Shown here piece after piece: positions 43,439 through 52,800 of a stretch of 64,000 bases of DNA. This DNA comes from Paenibacillus azoreducens (lineage in GTDB: Bacteria; Bacillota; Bacilli; Paenibacillales; Paenibacillaceae). The DNA lies in assembly GCF_021654775.1 (NCBI RefSeq), contig NZ_AP025343.1, positions 186,001 to 250,000 on the forward strand, in the 5' to 3' direction. The notes below the pieces were generated by a model. The model saw only the letters and a list, made by a program, of their open reading frames with translations. It had not been told where the DNA came from and made no database searches. The position numbers were made by a program, and so were the translations under genes. How positions within the stretch are numbered: the stretch's first letter is position 1; each line of letters opens with the position of its first letter.

Positions 43439-44323
43439 TTAGAACTTCTTATTGATAAGCAGGTTCCGAAAAAGCTCGGCCGCTGGAGAAAGCGGGTCTT
43501 TTCGCGAATACACCGAAATGGGGTTCTTTAGCTTCACATCCCGCACATGTACTTTGGCGAGCCGTTTTTCCGATATAAAAGCTTCGGACTCCAAGGCTGA
43601 AAGAAAGGCTGCGCCATACCCCTCCATCACGACACGGATCGTTTCATGGAGACCGTTCATCTGCAGACCGATGGCCGGGGCAGGCAGATGATGTATTTTG
43701 CATAAGGCTAGAAGCTGCTCGCGGGAGAAACTGCCCTCTTCACGGTATATGAAAGGCTCCTGAAGCATGTCGGCAAGCGGAATGTCTTTGCCTGCAAGAG
43801 GATGCTCCGGATGTACGACAAAATACATCTCGTCTTCCAAGAGCGGCGTTTTGGTTAGTAGGGGATGCTCCTGATGGATGCCGCCAATGACGGCGATTTC
43901 CGCTTTGTAATGAAGGAGCAGATCAAGAGCATGACTCGAGTTGGTTGTCGTCAGATCCAGTTCTACCGCGGGATGACTCTTTTTGTAATCGGCAATGGGC
44001 CCCGGCAGCAAAAAATTCGCTGGCAGATAGGTTGCCGCAATATGCAGTTTACCTGCTTTCCCGAGTTTGATGATGTCAAGACGTTCTTCGATGGCATGCT
44101 CCAAATCAAACAGCTTTTGCGCCTCAAGAGCGAGCATGCGACCTGTGTCGGTAAGGGCAACCCCGCGCCCCTGCGGTAACCAAAGCTGAATTCCAAGCTC
44201 CTGCTCCAGTCGTTTGATCTGCGCTGTGACCGCCGGCTGACTTACCCGCAGCGTTTCTGCGGCCGTTGTCACGCTTCCGGTCTCGGCAACCTTGACCAAA
44301 AACCTGAGGGCATGCAAATTCAT
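43439..44323 (-). CDS. LysR-family transcriptional regulator
   Basis: 294 residues. Winged HTH (LHALRFLVKVAETGSVTTAA, LRVSQPAVTAQIKRLEQEL) then the substrate-binding domain (about 90-290) with two lobes and the typical HPEHPLAGKDIPLADM and GYGAAFLSALESEAF segments. It is divergent from a threonine-synthase-like gene; the 161-bp region between contains the palindrome TCATAA-N7-TTATGA at 44351-44369. The usual LysR arrangement suggests it controls that gene together with its own, with an amino acid or related metabolite as effector. Confidence 0.93.
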   Translation of the reverse strand: MNLHALRFLVKVAETGSVTTAAETLRVSQPAVTAQIKRLEQELGIQLWLPQGRGVALTDTGRMLALEAQKLFDLEHAIEERLDIIKLGKAGKLHIAATYLPANFLLPGPIADYKKSHPAVELDLTTTNSSHALDLLLHYKAEIAVIGGIHQEHPLLTKTPLLEDEMYFVVHPEHPLAGKDIPLADMLQEPFIYREEGSFSREQLLALCKIHHLPAPAIGLQMNGLHETIRVVMEGYGAAFLSALESEAFISEKRLAKVHVRDVKLKNPISVYSRKDPLSPAAELFRNLLINKKF

Positions 44324-44350
44324 GGCGCTTCATCCTTTCTTTTGTATAAA

Positions 44351-44369
44351 TCATAACTAAATATTATGA
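44351..44369. promoter_or_regulatory. Candidate LysR-type operator in the divergent region
   Basis: TCATAA-N7-TTATGA is a perfect interrupted palindrome, and another TTATGAT follows at 44394-44400. It lies 28 bp from the lysR start and about 115 bp from the threonine-synthase-like start, a usual position for the recognition site of LysR proteins. Confidence 0.6.
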
Positions 44370-44484
44370 AAATAAAAATTAAATATATTAGATTTATGAT
44401 ACCTTTCCGCTTATTCTAAGCCTAAACCGGGGTTTGCGGCAATAATCCATGCAAGCTTTACGGAAAACGGAAAAGAGGGTGAAG

Positions 44485-45729
44485 ATGCGGATGAAAATGG
44501 TATGCGCGGATTGCGGTTATGAACGCTCCTGGATGGAGTATGCCATCAAATGCACATGTGGGGGGCGGCTGGAGATTAAGCAGGATTTTGGCGGTTTGGA
44601 CGGCGAGAAGCTTAAAGCGTTGTTTCAGAAAAGACTAGCCGAACGAGTGAGCGTATATGCCAGCGGGGTATGGCGGTATAAGGAATTGATCCTGCCGGAG
44701 CTTCCCGAAGAGAACATCATAACCAAATATGAAGGTAACAACGGGTTATATACATCGGAGCGTATTCGTCGCAGTATGGGCATCCGTAATCTCTATTTCA
44801 AGGCCTTAAGCGAAAACCCGAGTGGTTCCTTCAAGGACAACGGAATGACAGCAGCCGTTTCCCACGGCCGTTATCTTGGATATTCGCGTTTTGCTTGTTC
44901 CTCAACCGGGAACACATCTTCGTCGCTTGCGATGTATGCTGCGATGGGCGGAGCTTCCGCGTATGTGTTTGTGCCGGAGAGCGGCATTTCCATGAACAAG
45001 GTGCTGCAAACATGGGCGTACGGCGCTCAGGTCATCCGTTTTGACGGAACCTATGATGACGGCATCTCCTTTCTTGAGCGAAAAGGGAAAGAGCTTGGAC
45101 TTTATGTTTGTAATTCCGTGAATCCGCTTAGGATCGAGGGCCAAAAAAGCATCATTTATGAAACCGCCCAATATTTGAACTGGGAGCTGCCGGACTGGAT
45201 TGTGATACCGGGAGGCGCTCTCAGTAACGTATCCGCTCTCGGAAAGGGGCTGGAAGACCTGAAGCAGCTGGGGATGATTGCGAAACTTCCGCGTATTGCC
45301 CTGGTTCAGGCGGAAGGGGCGAGTCCTTTTCATCGCATGATGGCGGAAGGAAAAGACCGATTGATTCCTGAACCCCATCCGGATACGACGGCTTCAGCGC
45401 TAAAGATCGGGAATCCGCCCAGCTGGCCTATCGCGCGCCGCGTACTTCAGCTCTGCCAAGGCGTCACCTGCAGCGTGACGGATGAGGAGATTTTGGAATC
45501 GAAACGGCGGATCGATCAGGCAGGCATCGGCTGCGAGCCGGCGTCGGCAGCTTCCTTGGCGGGCTTAAACAAACTTATGCGCGAAGGGACGATCGATAAG
45601 GAGGAAACGGCGCTTTGCATGCTAACAGGAAATCTGCTGAAGGATACGGATATCCTCCGGGCCCAGATAACGGAAACCGCCATAATGACCTCACCCTTGA
45701 CCGTGGAAGCTGTGCAAAGAGTGTTGTGA
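44485..45729 (+). CDS. Threonine synthase-like PLP enzyme
   Basis: 414 residues from ATG 44485 (GAGGG 5 bp upstream; ATG 44491 is also possible). An N-terminal zinc-finger-like segment (MVCADCGYERS, KCTCGGRLEI) precedes the fold-type II PLP domain with the Schiff-base lysine in NPSGSFKDNGM, the phosphate-binding CSSTGNTSSSLAMYAAMGG, and a C-terminal GNLLKDTD. Conversion of O-phosphohomoserine to threonine is the family reaction. The absence of hom/thrB neighbours and the divergent LysR gene suggest a specialised paralogue, for example for another beta- or gamma-replacement. Confidence 0.85.
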   Translation: MRMKMVCADCGYERSWMEYAIKCTCGGRLEIKQDFGGLDGEKLKALFQKRLAERVSVYASGVWRYKELILPELPEENIITKYEGNNGLYTSERIRRSMGIRNLYFKALSENPSGSFKDNGMTAAVSHGRYLGYSRFACSSTGNTSSSLAMYAAMGGASAYVFVPESGISMNKVLQTWAYGAQVIRFDGTYDDGISFLERKGKELGLYVCNSVNPLRIEGQKSIIYETAQYLNWELPDWIVIPGGALSNVSALGKGLEDLKQLGMIAKLPRIALVQAEGASPFHRMMAEGKDRLIPEPHPDTTASALKIGNPPSWPIARRVLQLCQGVTCSVTDEEILESKRRIDQAGIGCEPASAASLAGLNKLMREGTIDKEETALCMLTGNLLKDTDILRAQITETAIMTSPLTVEAVQRVL

Positions 45730-45736
45730 AGATAGT

Positions 45737-45776
45737 AAAAACGAGCCGATAGAATTCCTTCTAAGGCTCGTTTTTT
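45737..45776. terminator. Bidirectional terminator between convergent genes
   Basis: AAAAACGAGCC (45737-45747) pairs with GGCTCGTTTTT (45765-45775) around a 17-nt loop. It serves the threonine-synthase-like gene and the convergent stalk-domain gene that ends at 45785. Confidence 0.85.
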
Positions 45777-45784
45777 ATGAATCG

Positions 45785-46969
45785 CTACTCTACTTCTACC
45801 GCAAATTCAGCCCATTGCGTCATCGATGGTCCGTTTTCGATGAAAGGAATGTAGGCAGGACTGATTACACTGATCAGATAGCTGCCCTTTTCGCTTAATG
45901 TGAACGAGCCTGCGAATTTTTGGTCCTTAATGGGCAGCTTGAAACTTTTCACCTCTTCATATACCTTATAGCTGTCCTTGCTTGAGGGTTGATACCGTTT
46001 AACGTTGACGGTCAGGTTATCAAACAGGTCGTTTTTCTGCAGGATATTCCCCGACACATCAATCTTTTGTCCGGGTTTTGCCTGGATATAGCCACGGTTG
46101 GGACTGGTGAAAGCAATGTTCTCTTTCCCCTCTTCCAATATGGTGACAGGTAACGAGGAGCTATTTGTTACCTTTCTCTTCACAGTGACTACCTTGTTGC
46201 CAGCCGACACTGCAGTGAGCATCACCGGATTGGGCCCTGGGCGTAAATTCACTGTAAACTGCATACGGTTATAAGTCCGTCCATCCATAGATATATCCTT
46301 TTCCGTGACCTTGCCAGTTTCGCCGCCCCAACCGCTGCCTCCTAAAGGATACAAGTACTGCGGACTATACATATCCTTCTGATACAGCATGGTGAATGTG
46401 GTGCTGGTTTGATCAGTCTCCCACTCCGGCTTCAATACCTCTATGACTTTATCGCTCCAGTTCCAGCTCACCGTATCCTTCACGGTTGAGACAGCTATTC
46501 CGAGCCAGGATAACGCCCGAATCGGCACATAAACCTTTCCCGAAGAAAGAAACGGCGCCGGAATTTTCTCGCCCATTGCGCTTCCGTCCGGAAGGTACAC
46601 ATCCTCCGAACCGATCCGGAAGGTCAGATTATTAAGCGGTGGCTGCACCTCAGGCTGGATCACGACTTGTACCTGCCGTTTCGCGGCATTCCAGGTGACG
46701 CTGTCAGCAGCACCGGACTGGCGAAGGGTACGGAGGGGAACATATACACGGCCCCCTTTTAGTATAGGGGTGTCAGCCGTAATGGCCTTTCCGTCGAGCG
46801 CTGCTTCTTTCCCATTTAGGTCAAATTTCATTTCATGTTTAATTCTGTACATTTTCGCAACATCACCCTTCGGCTCCGCTGAGGTTGCGGGAGCGCCATC
46901 TGCAAGAGCGCCCGTTCCGAGGCTAAGGGCTGCGGCTGCTGATATAATCAGGCATAACCATTTCTTCAT
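45785..46969 (-). CDS. Secreted copper-amine-oxidase-like (stalk) domain protein
   Basis: 394 residues. A Sec signal peptide (MKKWLCLIISAAAALSLGTG, cleavage after ALA near residue 23) is followed by two stalk repeats: residues about 48-110 (GGRVYVPLRTLRQSGAADSV) and 120-185 (SGKVYVPIRALSWLGIAVST). Each has the form VPLRxL typical of Cu_amine_oxidN1, which in Bacillales marks cell-surface proteins rather than oxidases. The C-terminal 200 residues are beta-rich, Ig-like (TVNLRPGPNPVMLTAV, GSYLISVISPAYIPF). AAGGAATG precedes the ATG. Role at the cell surface unknown. Confidence 0.88.
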   Translation of the reverse strand: MKKWLCLIISAAAALSLGTGALADGAPATSAEPKGDVAKMYRIKHEMKFDLNGKEAALDGKAITADTPILKGGRVYVPLRTLRQSGAADSVTWNAAKRQVQVVIQPEVQPPLNNLTFRIGSEDVYLPDGSAMGEKIPAPFLSSGKVYVPIRALSWLGIAVSTVKDTVSWNWSDKVIEVLKPEWETDQTSTTFTMLYQKDMYSPQYLYPLGGSGWGGETGKVTEKDISMDGRTYNRMQFTVNLRPGPNPVMLTAVSAGNKVVTVKRKVTNSSSLPVTILEEGKENIAFTSPNRGYIQAKPGQKIDVSGNILQKNDLFDNLTVNVKRYQPSSKDSYKVYEEVKSFKLPIKDQKFAGSFTLSEKGSYLISVISPAYIPFIENGPSMTQWAEFAVEVE

Positions 46970-47181
46970 CGTCTTTCATTCCTTCTTGATAGAATTTTTC
47001 TTCCTCTTATTTATTTGACGGAACAGAATCGCGATTTGTTTCATGCCGGCCCTGACTCTCGGTCATATGTTTTCGGATCTCCGTTTTATAGCAGGTGAGG
47101 GATACAACAAAATTTATAAACAATCATCCTATCATATTTCATACAATTATATCCTCTATATCGTTAATCCGTTGTTAAGAG

Positions 47182-47211
47182 TTGAAAAATATTCAAGAGG
47201 TGTTTTATACT
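47182..47211 (+). promoter_or_regulatory. Candidate promoter of the exported FAD protein gene
   Basis: TTGAAA (47182-47187), an 18-bp spacer and TATACT (47206-47211). The predicted leader of about 80 nt carries no recognised riboswitch. The rest of the 327-bp gap 46970-47296 is AT-rich with no further structure seen. Confidence 0.4.
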
Positions 47212-47296
47212 AAAAAAAGGAATAAATAGTAATAGAGTAAGAGTTTATAATAGTACTTTCTTTGTAATCATTTTAAATGTAGAAGCGAGCTGATTA

Positions 47297-48754
47297 TTGC
47301 CCGTGCATCGATCCAAAAAAATATGGCAGCTAATGCTACTGATCATGGTGTCCGCACTTATTATTCAAATGTTTAATCCCTGGGGGGTAAACCGGATTCC
47401 CCAAGCCGCCTCCTGCGGCGAAGGCTGCAGCCGTTATGACGTTGTCGTTGTCGGCAGCGAACTTCAGGGGGTGCTTTTGGCCAGAGAGGCCCAGAAGCTC
47501 GGACTTAGCGTTTTGATCCTTGACCCGCGGGAGAAACCCGGGGGCGAGCTGATTCAGGGGGAGATGCTGTTTCTCGATGAACCAAGGGACAAGCGGCACG
47601 TAAGCTTGGCTCAGGGCGAGATGAAAAATCTGTTCCATGCATATAACAAGGGGAAAATACGCAATTTGCAGGAGTTTCAGGCCTATTATAATAAGCTGAT
47701 AGAAAATCTCCCTTTAAAGAGCGGAATCAAGATTCATGACGTGGAAGAGGCTGCGGTAAACGATAGCCATACGATGAAATCGCTGACTTATAAGGACCGG
47801 GATCAGAAGGCTTATAAGCTGGAAGCCCGTTATTGGGTGGAAAATACGGACTTTAATGCGCTAACCGGCTGGCTGAAGCATAAGAAACGGATTCCGGGCA
47901 TGGAGGTTATTGAGAAGAGAAACAGTCCGGGTTATATGGGCGCGACATATATGCTGAATTACAAAAACGTGGACTGGAAGAAGCTGAATACGGAAGTTTT
48001 AAAGCATTATCCGCTGTCCAATCTCCGGAAGATATACGGTCCCAACACATACGTGGATTGGAACTTTGCCGTAGGGTTCAGCAATGTTATGAACAAGTTT
48101 GCCCCTCTCGAGAAGTTTGTCCGCCTCCGCGGTCTGAACATCGCCAATCAAAGGGGCGGGAAAGTCATTATTAACGGTTTGATTATATACAACGTTGATC
48201 CGTCCAATGATGCATCCGTGAAGGAAGCCATGCGAAAGGGAGCAGCGGAGGCTCCGCGTATTCTGGAATATTTGCGGAGTCATTTGCCGGGGTTTGAGAA
48301 GGCCGAGATGAACGTTGCGCCAAATTATCTCTATATTCGCGACTTTAACCGTTTTGAGACCGATTATGTGCTGAAATATGAAGACGTGATGGGCGGAAAA
48401 ATGTTCTGGGACAATGTCAGCATCGGCGCTTACCCGGTTGATTTGCAAGGCACGGTACATATTCCGCATGGGATCGGGTTCGGAGTGACCCCTGCGTACG
48501 GAATACCCCTCCGTTCTTTTCTGTTGAAAGAATACAATAATGTGCTGGCCGTTGGGAAAAACATCGGGGCAGACATCAAGGCCTACGGAACATCCCGAAT
48601 TATGGCCAACAACGCGCTGGCGGCGCAGACCATCGGCATCATTCTCGGACATGAATCCGATCGTAGGCAGTTGAAAGATTTAACGCCGGAGGATTTTAGG
48701 CGGATTCATCATTATTTGAAAAGGAAATATCGTATCCAAGTCGAGCGTGCGTAA
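47297..48754 (+). CDS. Exported FAD-dependent oxidoreductase
   Basis: 485 residues. The N-terminus is a signal anchor (WQLMLLIMVSALIIQMF), so the enzyme is outside the membrane or tethered to it, unusual for this class. FAD binding begins at YDVVVVGSELQGVLLAREA with a second motif LDPREKPGGELI; the C-terminal part ends with NVLAVGKNIGADIKAYGTSR and NNALAAQTIGIILGH, the closing FAD contact of the FAD_oxidored group. The first base of the ORF is a TTG (47297) and a GTG lies at 47303; neither has a strong ribosome site, so the start is uncertain. Substrate unknown. Confidence 0.85.
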   Translation: MPVHRSKKIWQLMLLIMVSALIIQMFNPWGVNRIPQAASCGEGCSRYDVVVVGSELQGVLLAREAQKLGLSVLILDPREKPGGELIQGEMLFLDEPRDKRHVSLAQGEMKNLFHAYNKGKIRNLQEFQAYYNKLIENLPLKSGIKIHDVEEAAVNDSHTMKSLTYKDRDQKAYKLEARYWVENTDFNALTGWLKHKKRIPGMEVIEKRNSPGYMGATYMLNYKNVDWKKLNTEVLKHYPLSNLRKIYGPNTYVDWNFAVGFSNVMNKFAPLEKFVRLRGLNIANQRGGKVIINGLIIYNVDPSNDASVKEAMRKGAAEAPRILEYLRSHLPGFEKAEMNVAPNYLYIRDFNRFETDYVLKYEDVMGGKMFWDNVSIGAYPVDLQGTVHIPHGIGFGVTPAYGIPLRSFLLKEYNNVLAVGKNIGADIKAYGTSRIMANNALAAQTIGIILGHESDRRQLKDLTPEDFRRIHHYLKRKYRIQVERA

Positions 48755-48778
48755 AAATAACACGAAAAGCATGTATCG

Positions 48779-48821
48779 AAAGCCGTCCTTACGATCAATT
48801 CAGGCAGGGGCGGCTTTTTTT
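48779..48821 (+). terminator. Terminator of the FAD oxidoreductase gene
   Basis: AAAGCCG and CC on the left pair with GG and CGGCTTT on the right around a 20-nt loop, followed by T residues. Confidence 0.7.
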
Positions 48822-48831
48822 GACATATCAA

Positions 48832-48868
48832 GGGGTCCCCGCAAAGTAATCGGAATAAGCTTCGAAGG
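48832..48868 (+). repeat. Dispersed repeat, copy 1
   Basis: A 37-bp sequence beginning GGGGTCCCCGCAAAGTAATC is identical at 59102-59138, and similarity continues with CACT 10 bp further. It lies upstream of the tetR promoter, and the GGGGTCCCC end is palindromic. Confidence 0.8.
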
Positions 48869-48984
48869 CCATGCGTCACTGCTCGCTTTATTTGCCCATC
48901 GCAGGAAAATCCGTATTGCATGCTTAAGAAACCCCGAATTGCCAACCAGGCACGCAGGCTTTATAATAAAAGCATTCAAATAAA

Positions 48985-49004
48985 TAGTAAACGGGTGTTT
49001 ATTA
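48985..49004 (+). promoter_or_regulatory. TetR operator, tetR promoter copy
   Basis: TAGTAAACGGGTGTTTATTA, with arms TAAAC and GTTTA around 4 bp, ends directly before the tetR ATG at 49005. It matches the copy before the MMPL gene in 15 of 20 positions, so one repressor should bind both. Confidence 0.75.
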
Positions 49005-49616
49005 ATGCAAACGCTAAAAGAAGATGTCCGCCAAAGCATTTTACGGGCAGCTCTGCGCGAATTCAAAAGCCATGATTATACTGATGCATCCATGCGCCGT
49101 ATCGCGTCAGAAGCAGGAATCACGACGGGGAATATTTATCGTTACTACAAAAACAAGGAGGAACTGTTCGAAGCGCTCGTCAAACCTGTATACGAGAAAC
49201 TCATCGAGTACGTTCTCAACTTGAAAAAGGAGTTGGACCGCTCCTATACAGGTGGAAACCACGGGCTCAAGTATTTGAACATGGTTGAAGACACGGTCAT
49301 CGGTCTGTTTGACGCCTACAGTGCGGAGCTGACGATCTTAATGAACCGCAGCGCAGGCTCGAAATACGTTCAGGTGAAGTCGGATATGGTAAAGCTGATT
49401 GCTACCATTATGGAGGATGTGTTTACGTCAGGCCGCGATAACGCCGACAAGCTGACAATTCAGCAGCGCCAAAGCGCGCTGATGCTCGCGGGTACTGTCG
49501 TGGAAGGCATATGTCTGATCCTTAGGGAACATGAAGATGGCGAAACCGTAAAAAGGCTTGTAAACGAGTTTATTTTTCTGTATTACTTGGGCAATGAGCA
49601 CCGGTTCACTCCTTGA
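49005..49616 (+). CDS. TetR-family transcriptional regulator
   Basis: 203 residues. TetR_N HTH: ILRAALREFKSHDYTDASMR, IASEAGITTGNIYRYYKNKE, LFEALVKPVYE. The C-terminal ligand domain is helical and not recognised further. The start codon abuts the operator and only a weak GGGTG stands before it, so translation may be low or leaderless. The MMPL transporter gene follows in the same direction 209 bp downstream with its own copy of the operator; the protein is expected to repress itself and the transporter until a substrate of the pump binds. Confidence 0.92.
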   Translation: MQTLKEDVRQSILRAALREFKSHDYTDASMRRIASEAGITTGNIYRYYKNKEELFEALVKPVYEKLIEYVLNLKKELDRSYTGGNHGLKYLNMVEDTVIGLFDAYSAELTILMNRSAGSKYVQVKSDMVKLIATIMEDVFTSGRDNADKLTIQQRQSALMLAGTVVEGICLILREHEDGETVKRLVNEFIFLYYLGNEHRFTP

Positions 49617-49679
49617 TCGGTGCTCGTGCGCCCGCATTTTTATGAATAATGTTCCCCGATTCCCAATAAGATGCATAGG

Positions 49680-49749
49680 AATCAATTTCATCACCGAGTT
49701 TATATAAGGATTTTGCAAATCCTGATATTCTCGCATTATGAAATTGATT
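49680..49749 (+). repeat. Hairpin repeat, AATCAATTTCATAATG family
   Basis: AATCAATTTCATCACCGAG (49680-49698) is inverted relative to CTCGCATTATGAAATTGATT (49730-49749), with AGGATTTTGC/GCAAATCCT inside the loop, so the whole 70 nt can fold into one hairpin between tetR and the MMPL gene. Confidence 0.65.
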
Positions 49750-49776
49750 GTAGTAGGTTCTATTTTTTTGGCCCAA

Positions 49777-49796
49777 TAATGAACACGTGTTTACTA
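49777..49796 (+). promoter_or_regulatory. TetR operator, MMPL promoter copy
   Basis: TAATGAACACGTGTTTACTA, with arms TGAAC and GTTTA around 4 bp, lies 29 bp before the MMPL start codon. Shared arms and length with the copy at 48985-49004 mark it as the second target of the TetR protein. Confidence 0.75.
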
Positions 49797-49825
49797 ACCA
49801 GTAATTTCAAGGAGGAAAGTTAGGC

Positions 49826-52800
49826 ATGCGGCAAATCATCAAATGGCGCTGGGCGATTCTGGTGTTTTGGCTTGTAGCAACCGTGCTGCTGACCGTGTTT
49901 CAGCCGGATGTGAACGCCATTTTGCATGAGCGGGGCCAAGACCCGCTAACCGAAGACAGTCCGTCGAAAGTCGCCGGAACTCTGCTAAGCAAGATGACCG
50001 GTACGAAAGGAACAAGCGACATTATTGTGTTTCACCGGGAAGGCAAATTGACGGATGAGGATATGACAAACATCAAGTCCGGAATCGAAAGCTTGATTCA
50101 GCATAAATCGGAGCTCGGATTCAGCCAGCTCATTGATCCGATCACGACTCCGGATGCCAAGTCCTCCTTAATTTCCGAGGATAATACCACGCTCATGGCC
50201 AGCTTTAATCTGGATAGAATGGGCCGCAACGTGGACGAAATCGACAAGCAGTTCAAAGAAGTGCTGAAGGATGTCAATGTCCCTTATTACTTAAGCGGCC
50301 AGGACTTCATCGAAAATGACTATATCAAAGCCTCCACGGCGGGCGTAGAGAAAAGCGCGGCGCTGACCATCATTTTCATCTTGTTGGTATTGATCCTGAT
50401 GTTCCGCTCTTTGATCATTCCGTTCGTCTCCCTGCTCGCGGTCGGGATTTCTTATCTCTGCTCCATGGGGATCGCTGCGCAAATCATCGACAAGCTGGAG
50501 TTCCCGGTCACGAGCGTGACGCAGATGCTGCTGGTACTGATTCTGTTCGGAATCGGCACGGATTATAACATTCTGTTGTTCAACCGTTTCAGAGAGGAAT
50601 TGGCACATGGCCGGTCTGTCGACGAAGCGATCATCACCTCGTACAAGACCGCTGGCAAAACGATTTGGTATAGCATCGCTACCGTGTTTATCGCTTTTGC
50701 AGGACTGAGCTTCTCAAGCTTCGGCATCTATAAATCGGCGAACGTGGTTGCAATCGGCACCGTTGTCCTGGTGCTGGAAATCATGACGCTAACGCCATTT
50801 ATACTCAAGGTATTGGGTCCGAAGCTGTTCTGGCCTTCGAAAAAGAATGCGGGGCACAAGGAAAGCAAGTTCTGGGCAAATTTGACCGCCATTTCCGTCA
50901 AGCATCCGGTCATTGTTACGGCTGTAATCGTAGTCCTGATGATCCCGGCTTTGCTGACAAGCGGGCAAAAACTATCCTTTGACCAGCTCCAAGAGCTTGG
51001 CGACGGGTATCCGTCCACCAAAGGTTTCAACCTTGTGGCGGAACATTTCAGCAAGGGGCAAGCGCTGCCGACTACCGTCGTGATTGAAGGCGACAAAGCG
51101 CTGGATAACAATAACGCGCTTGGCGTCATCGACAGGCTGACGGATAAGCTCAAAGCCGTAGGCGGAGTCAAATCGGTCGCAAGCGTCACGCAGCCGCAGT
51201 CGAAGCCGATTGACGCCTTTTATATCAGCAATCAGACGGAAGCTGTCAAGGACGGGATATCTGCTTCCCAAAAAGGCGTGGACCAAATCAAAAGCGGACT
51301 GGACCAGATTGGCGGCAAGCTGAGCGCGCCGGATACATCGAGCGCAAACGAGCTTGTTAGCGGCACGTCGAAAGTGAAGAACGGATATGATCAAATTGCA
51401 GCTGCGCTGGGGCAGGTTTCCGGCGGGATCAGCAAAGGCGCCGGCGGTGCCGGAGAGCTCGGCAAAGGGATTGCCAACCTGAAAAGCGGGTTGGATGCCG
51501 TCAGCGCCAATACGGGGAAAATCAGCAAAGGCCTGACGGAGATGTCCAAAGGATACGCCTCCCTTGAGGCCGGATATAAGCAGATTGGCGGGCAAGTCCC
51601 GCAAATTCAGCAGGGGCTGGCCGGAATGAACGGTTTGATCGCGGGTCTTGGCGCTAAGCACAGCGAACTGGCTGCCGATGCGGATTATATGAAGCTGAAG
51701 GCGACCGGCGAGACCCTTGAGTCCAGTCTGGCACAGTTAAGCGGAGGACTGCAGCAGCTGAATGCGAATTATGCGAAGTTAAATGCCTCTCTCAGCCAGA
51801 CGGCCGGAGGACTTGGACAGATTGAGGGAGCCCAGAAGCAGTTATCGGCCGGACTTGCGGCTTTGCAAAAAGGAGCGGATGAACTTCAGAAAGGGCTGCA
51901 GCAGGGCAGCGGCGGCTCCCGGGAGATCGAGGCGAACATGAAGAAGCTGAATGCGGCGCTTGGCCAAGTGCAGAGCGGTCAGAAGCAGCTGATTGACGGC
52001 CTCGCAAGCCTTACGGGCGGCATGTCGCAGCTTAAAGAAGGAATCGGCAAAAGCGGCAGCGGTCTCGGGGATATTTCCGAAGGTCTGGGCAAGACCACTG
52101 ATTTCCTGACTCAGCTAAACAGTTCAAAAACATTCTTTATTCCGCGTGAAGCTTTGGATAGCGAGGCTTTCAAAAAGGCCGAAGACAACTTTATGTCCAA
52201 AGACCGCACAATCACGAAGATGATCGTGATACTGAAGGATGATCCTTATTCACCGGCTGCATTAAAGACGATTGAAAAGATCAATGACACATTGTCGAGC
52301 GGCCTGAAGGGAACGGTGCTGGATAACGCCAGATACGGAGCGGCAGGACCGAGCTCCACGACTTACGACATGAACAAGGAACAGCTGAATTCCTTTAACG
52401 GTACGGCTATCATCGTTATTGTGAGCGTCTTTATCGTTCTCCTGTTCGTGATCCGCTCCTTCTGGCCGTCCGTGTTTATCGTGCTTTCGCTGGTTGCTTC
52501 TTATTACGTGGCGATGAGCGCATCCAATTTGGTCGCGACTTATATCATTGGAGCGGATGGCGTCTCTTCCTTTGTGCCTTTCTTCTCCTTTATCGTCATC
52601 GTGGCGGTGGGTGTCGATTACAGCATCTTCCTGATGGAACGTTACCGGGAACATGGCGATATGTCGCCTGGCGAAGCCATCGTAAAAGCGGCGAGGAGCG
52701 TGGGCGGGGTTATCATTTCCGCCATGGTTATTCTTGGCGGCACGTTTGCGACCTTGATGCCGTCCGGCCTGGTGCTGTTGATCGAGCTGGCGGCGGCCGT

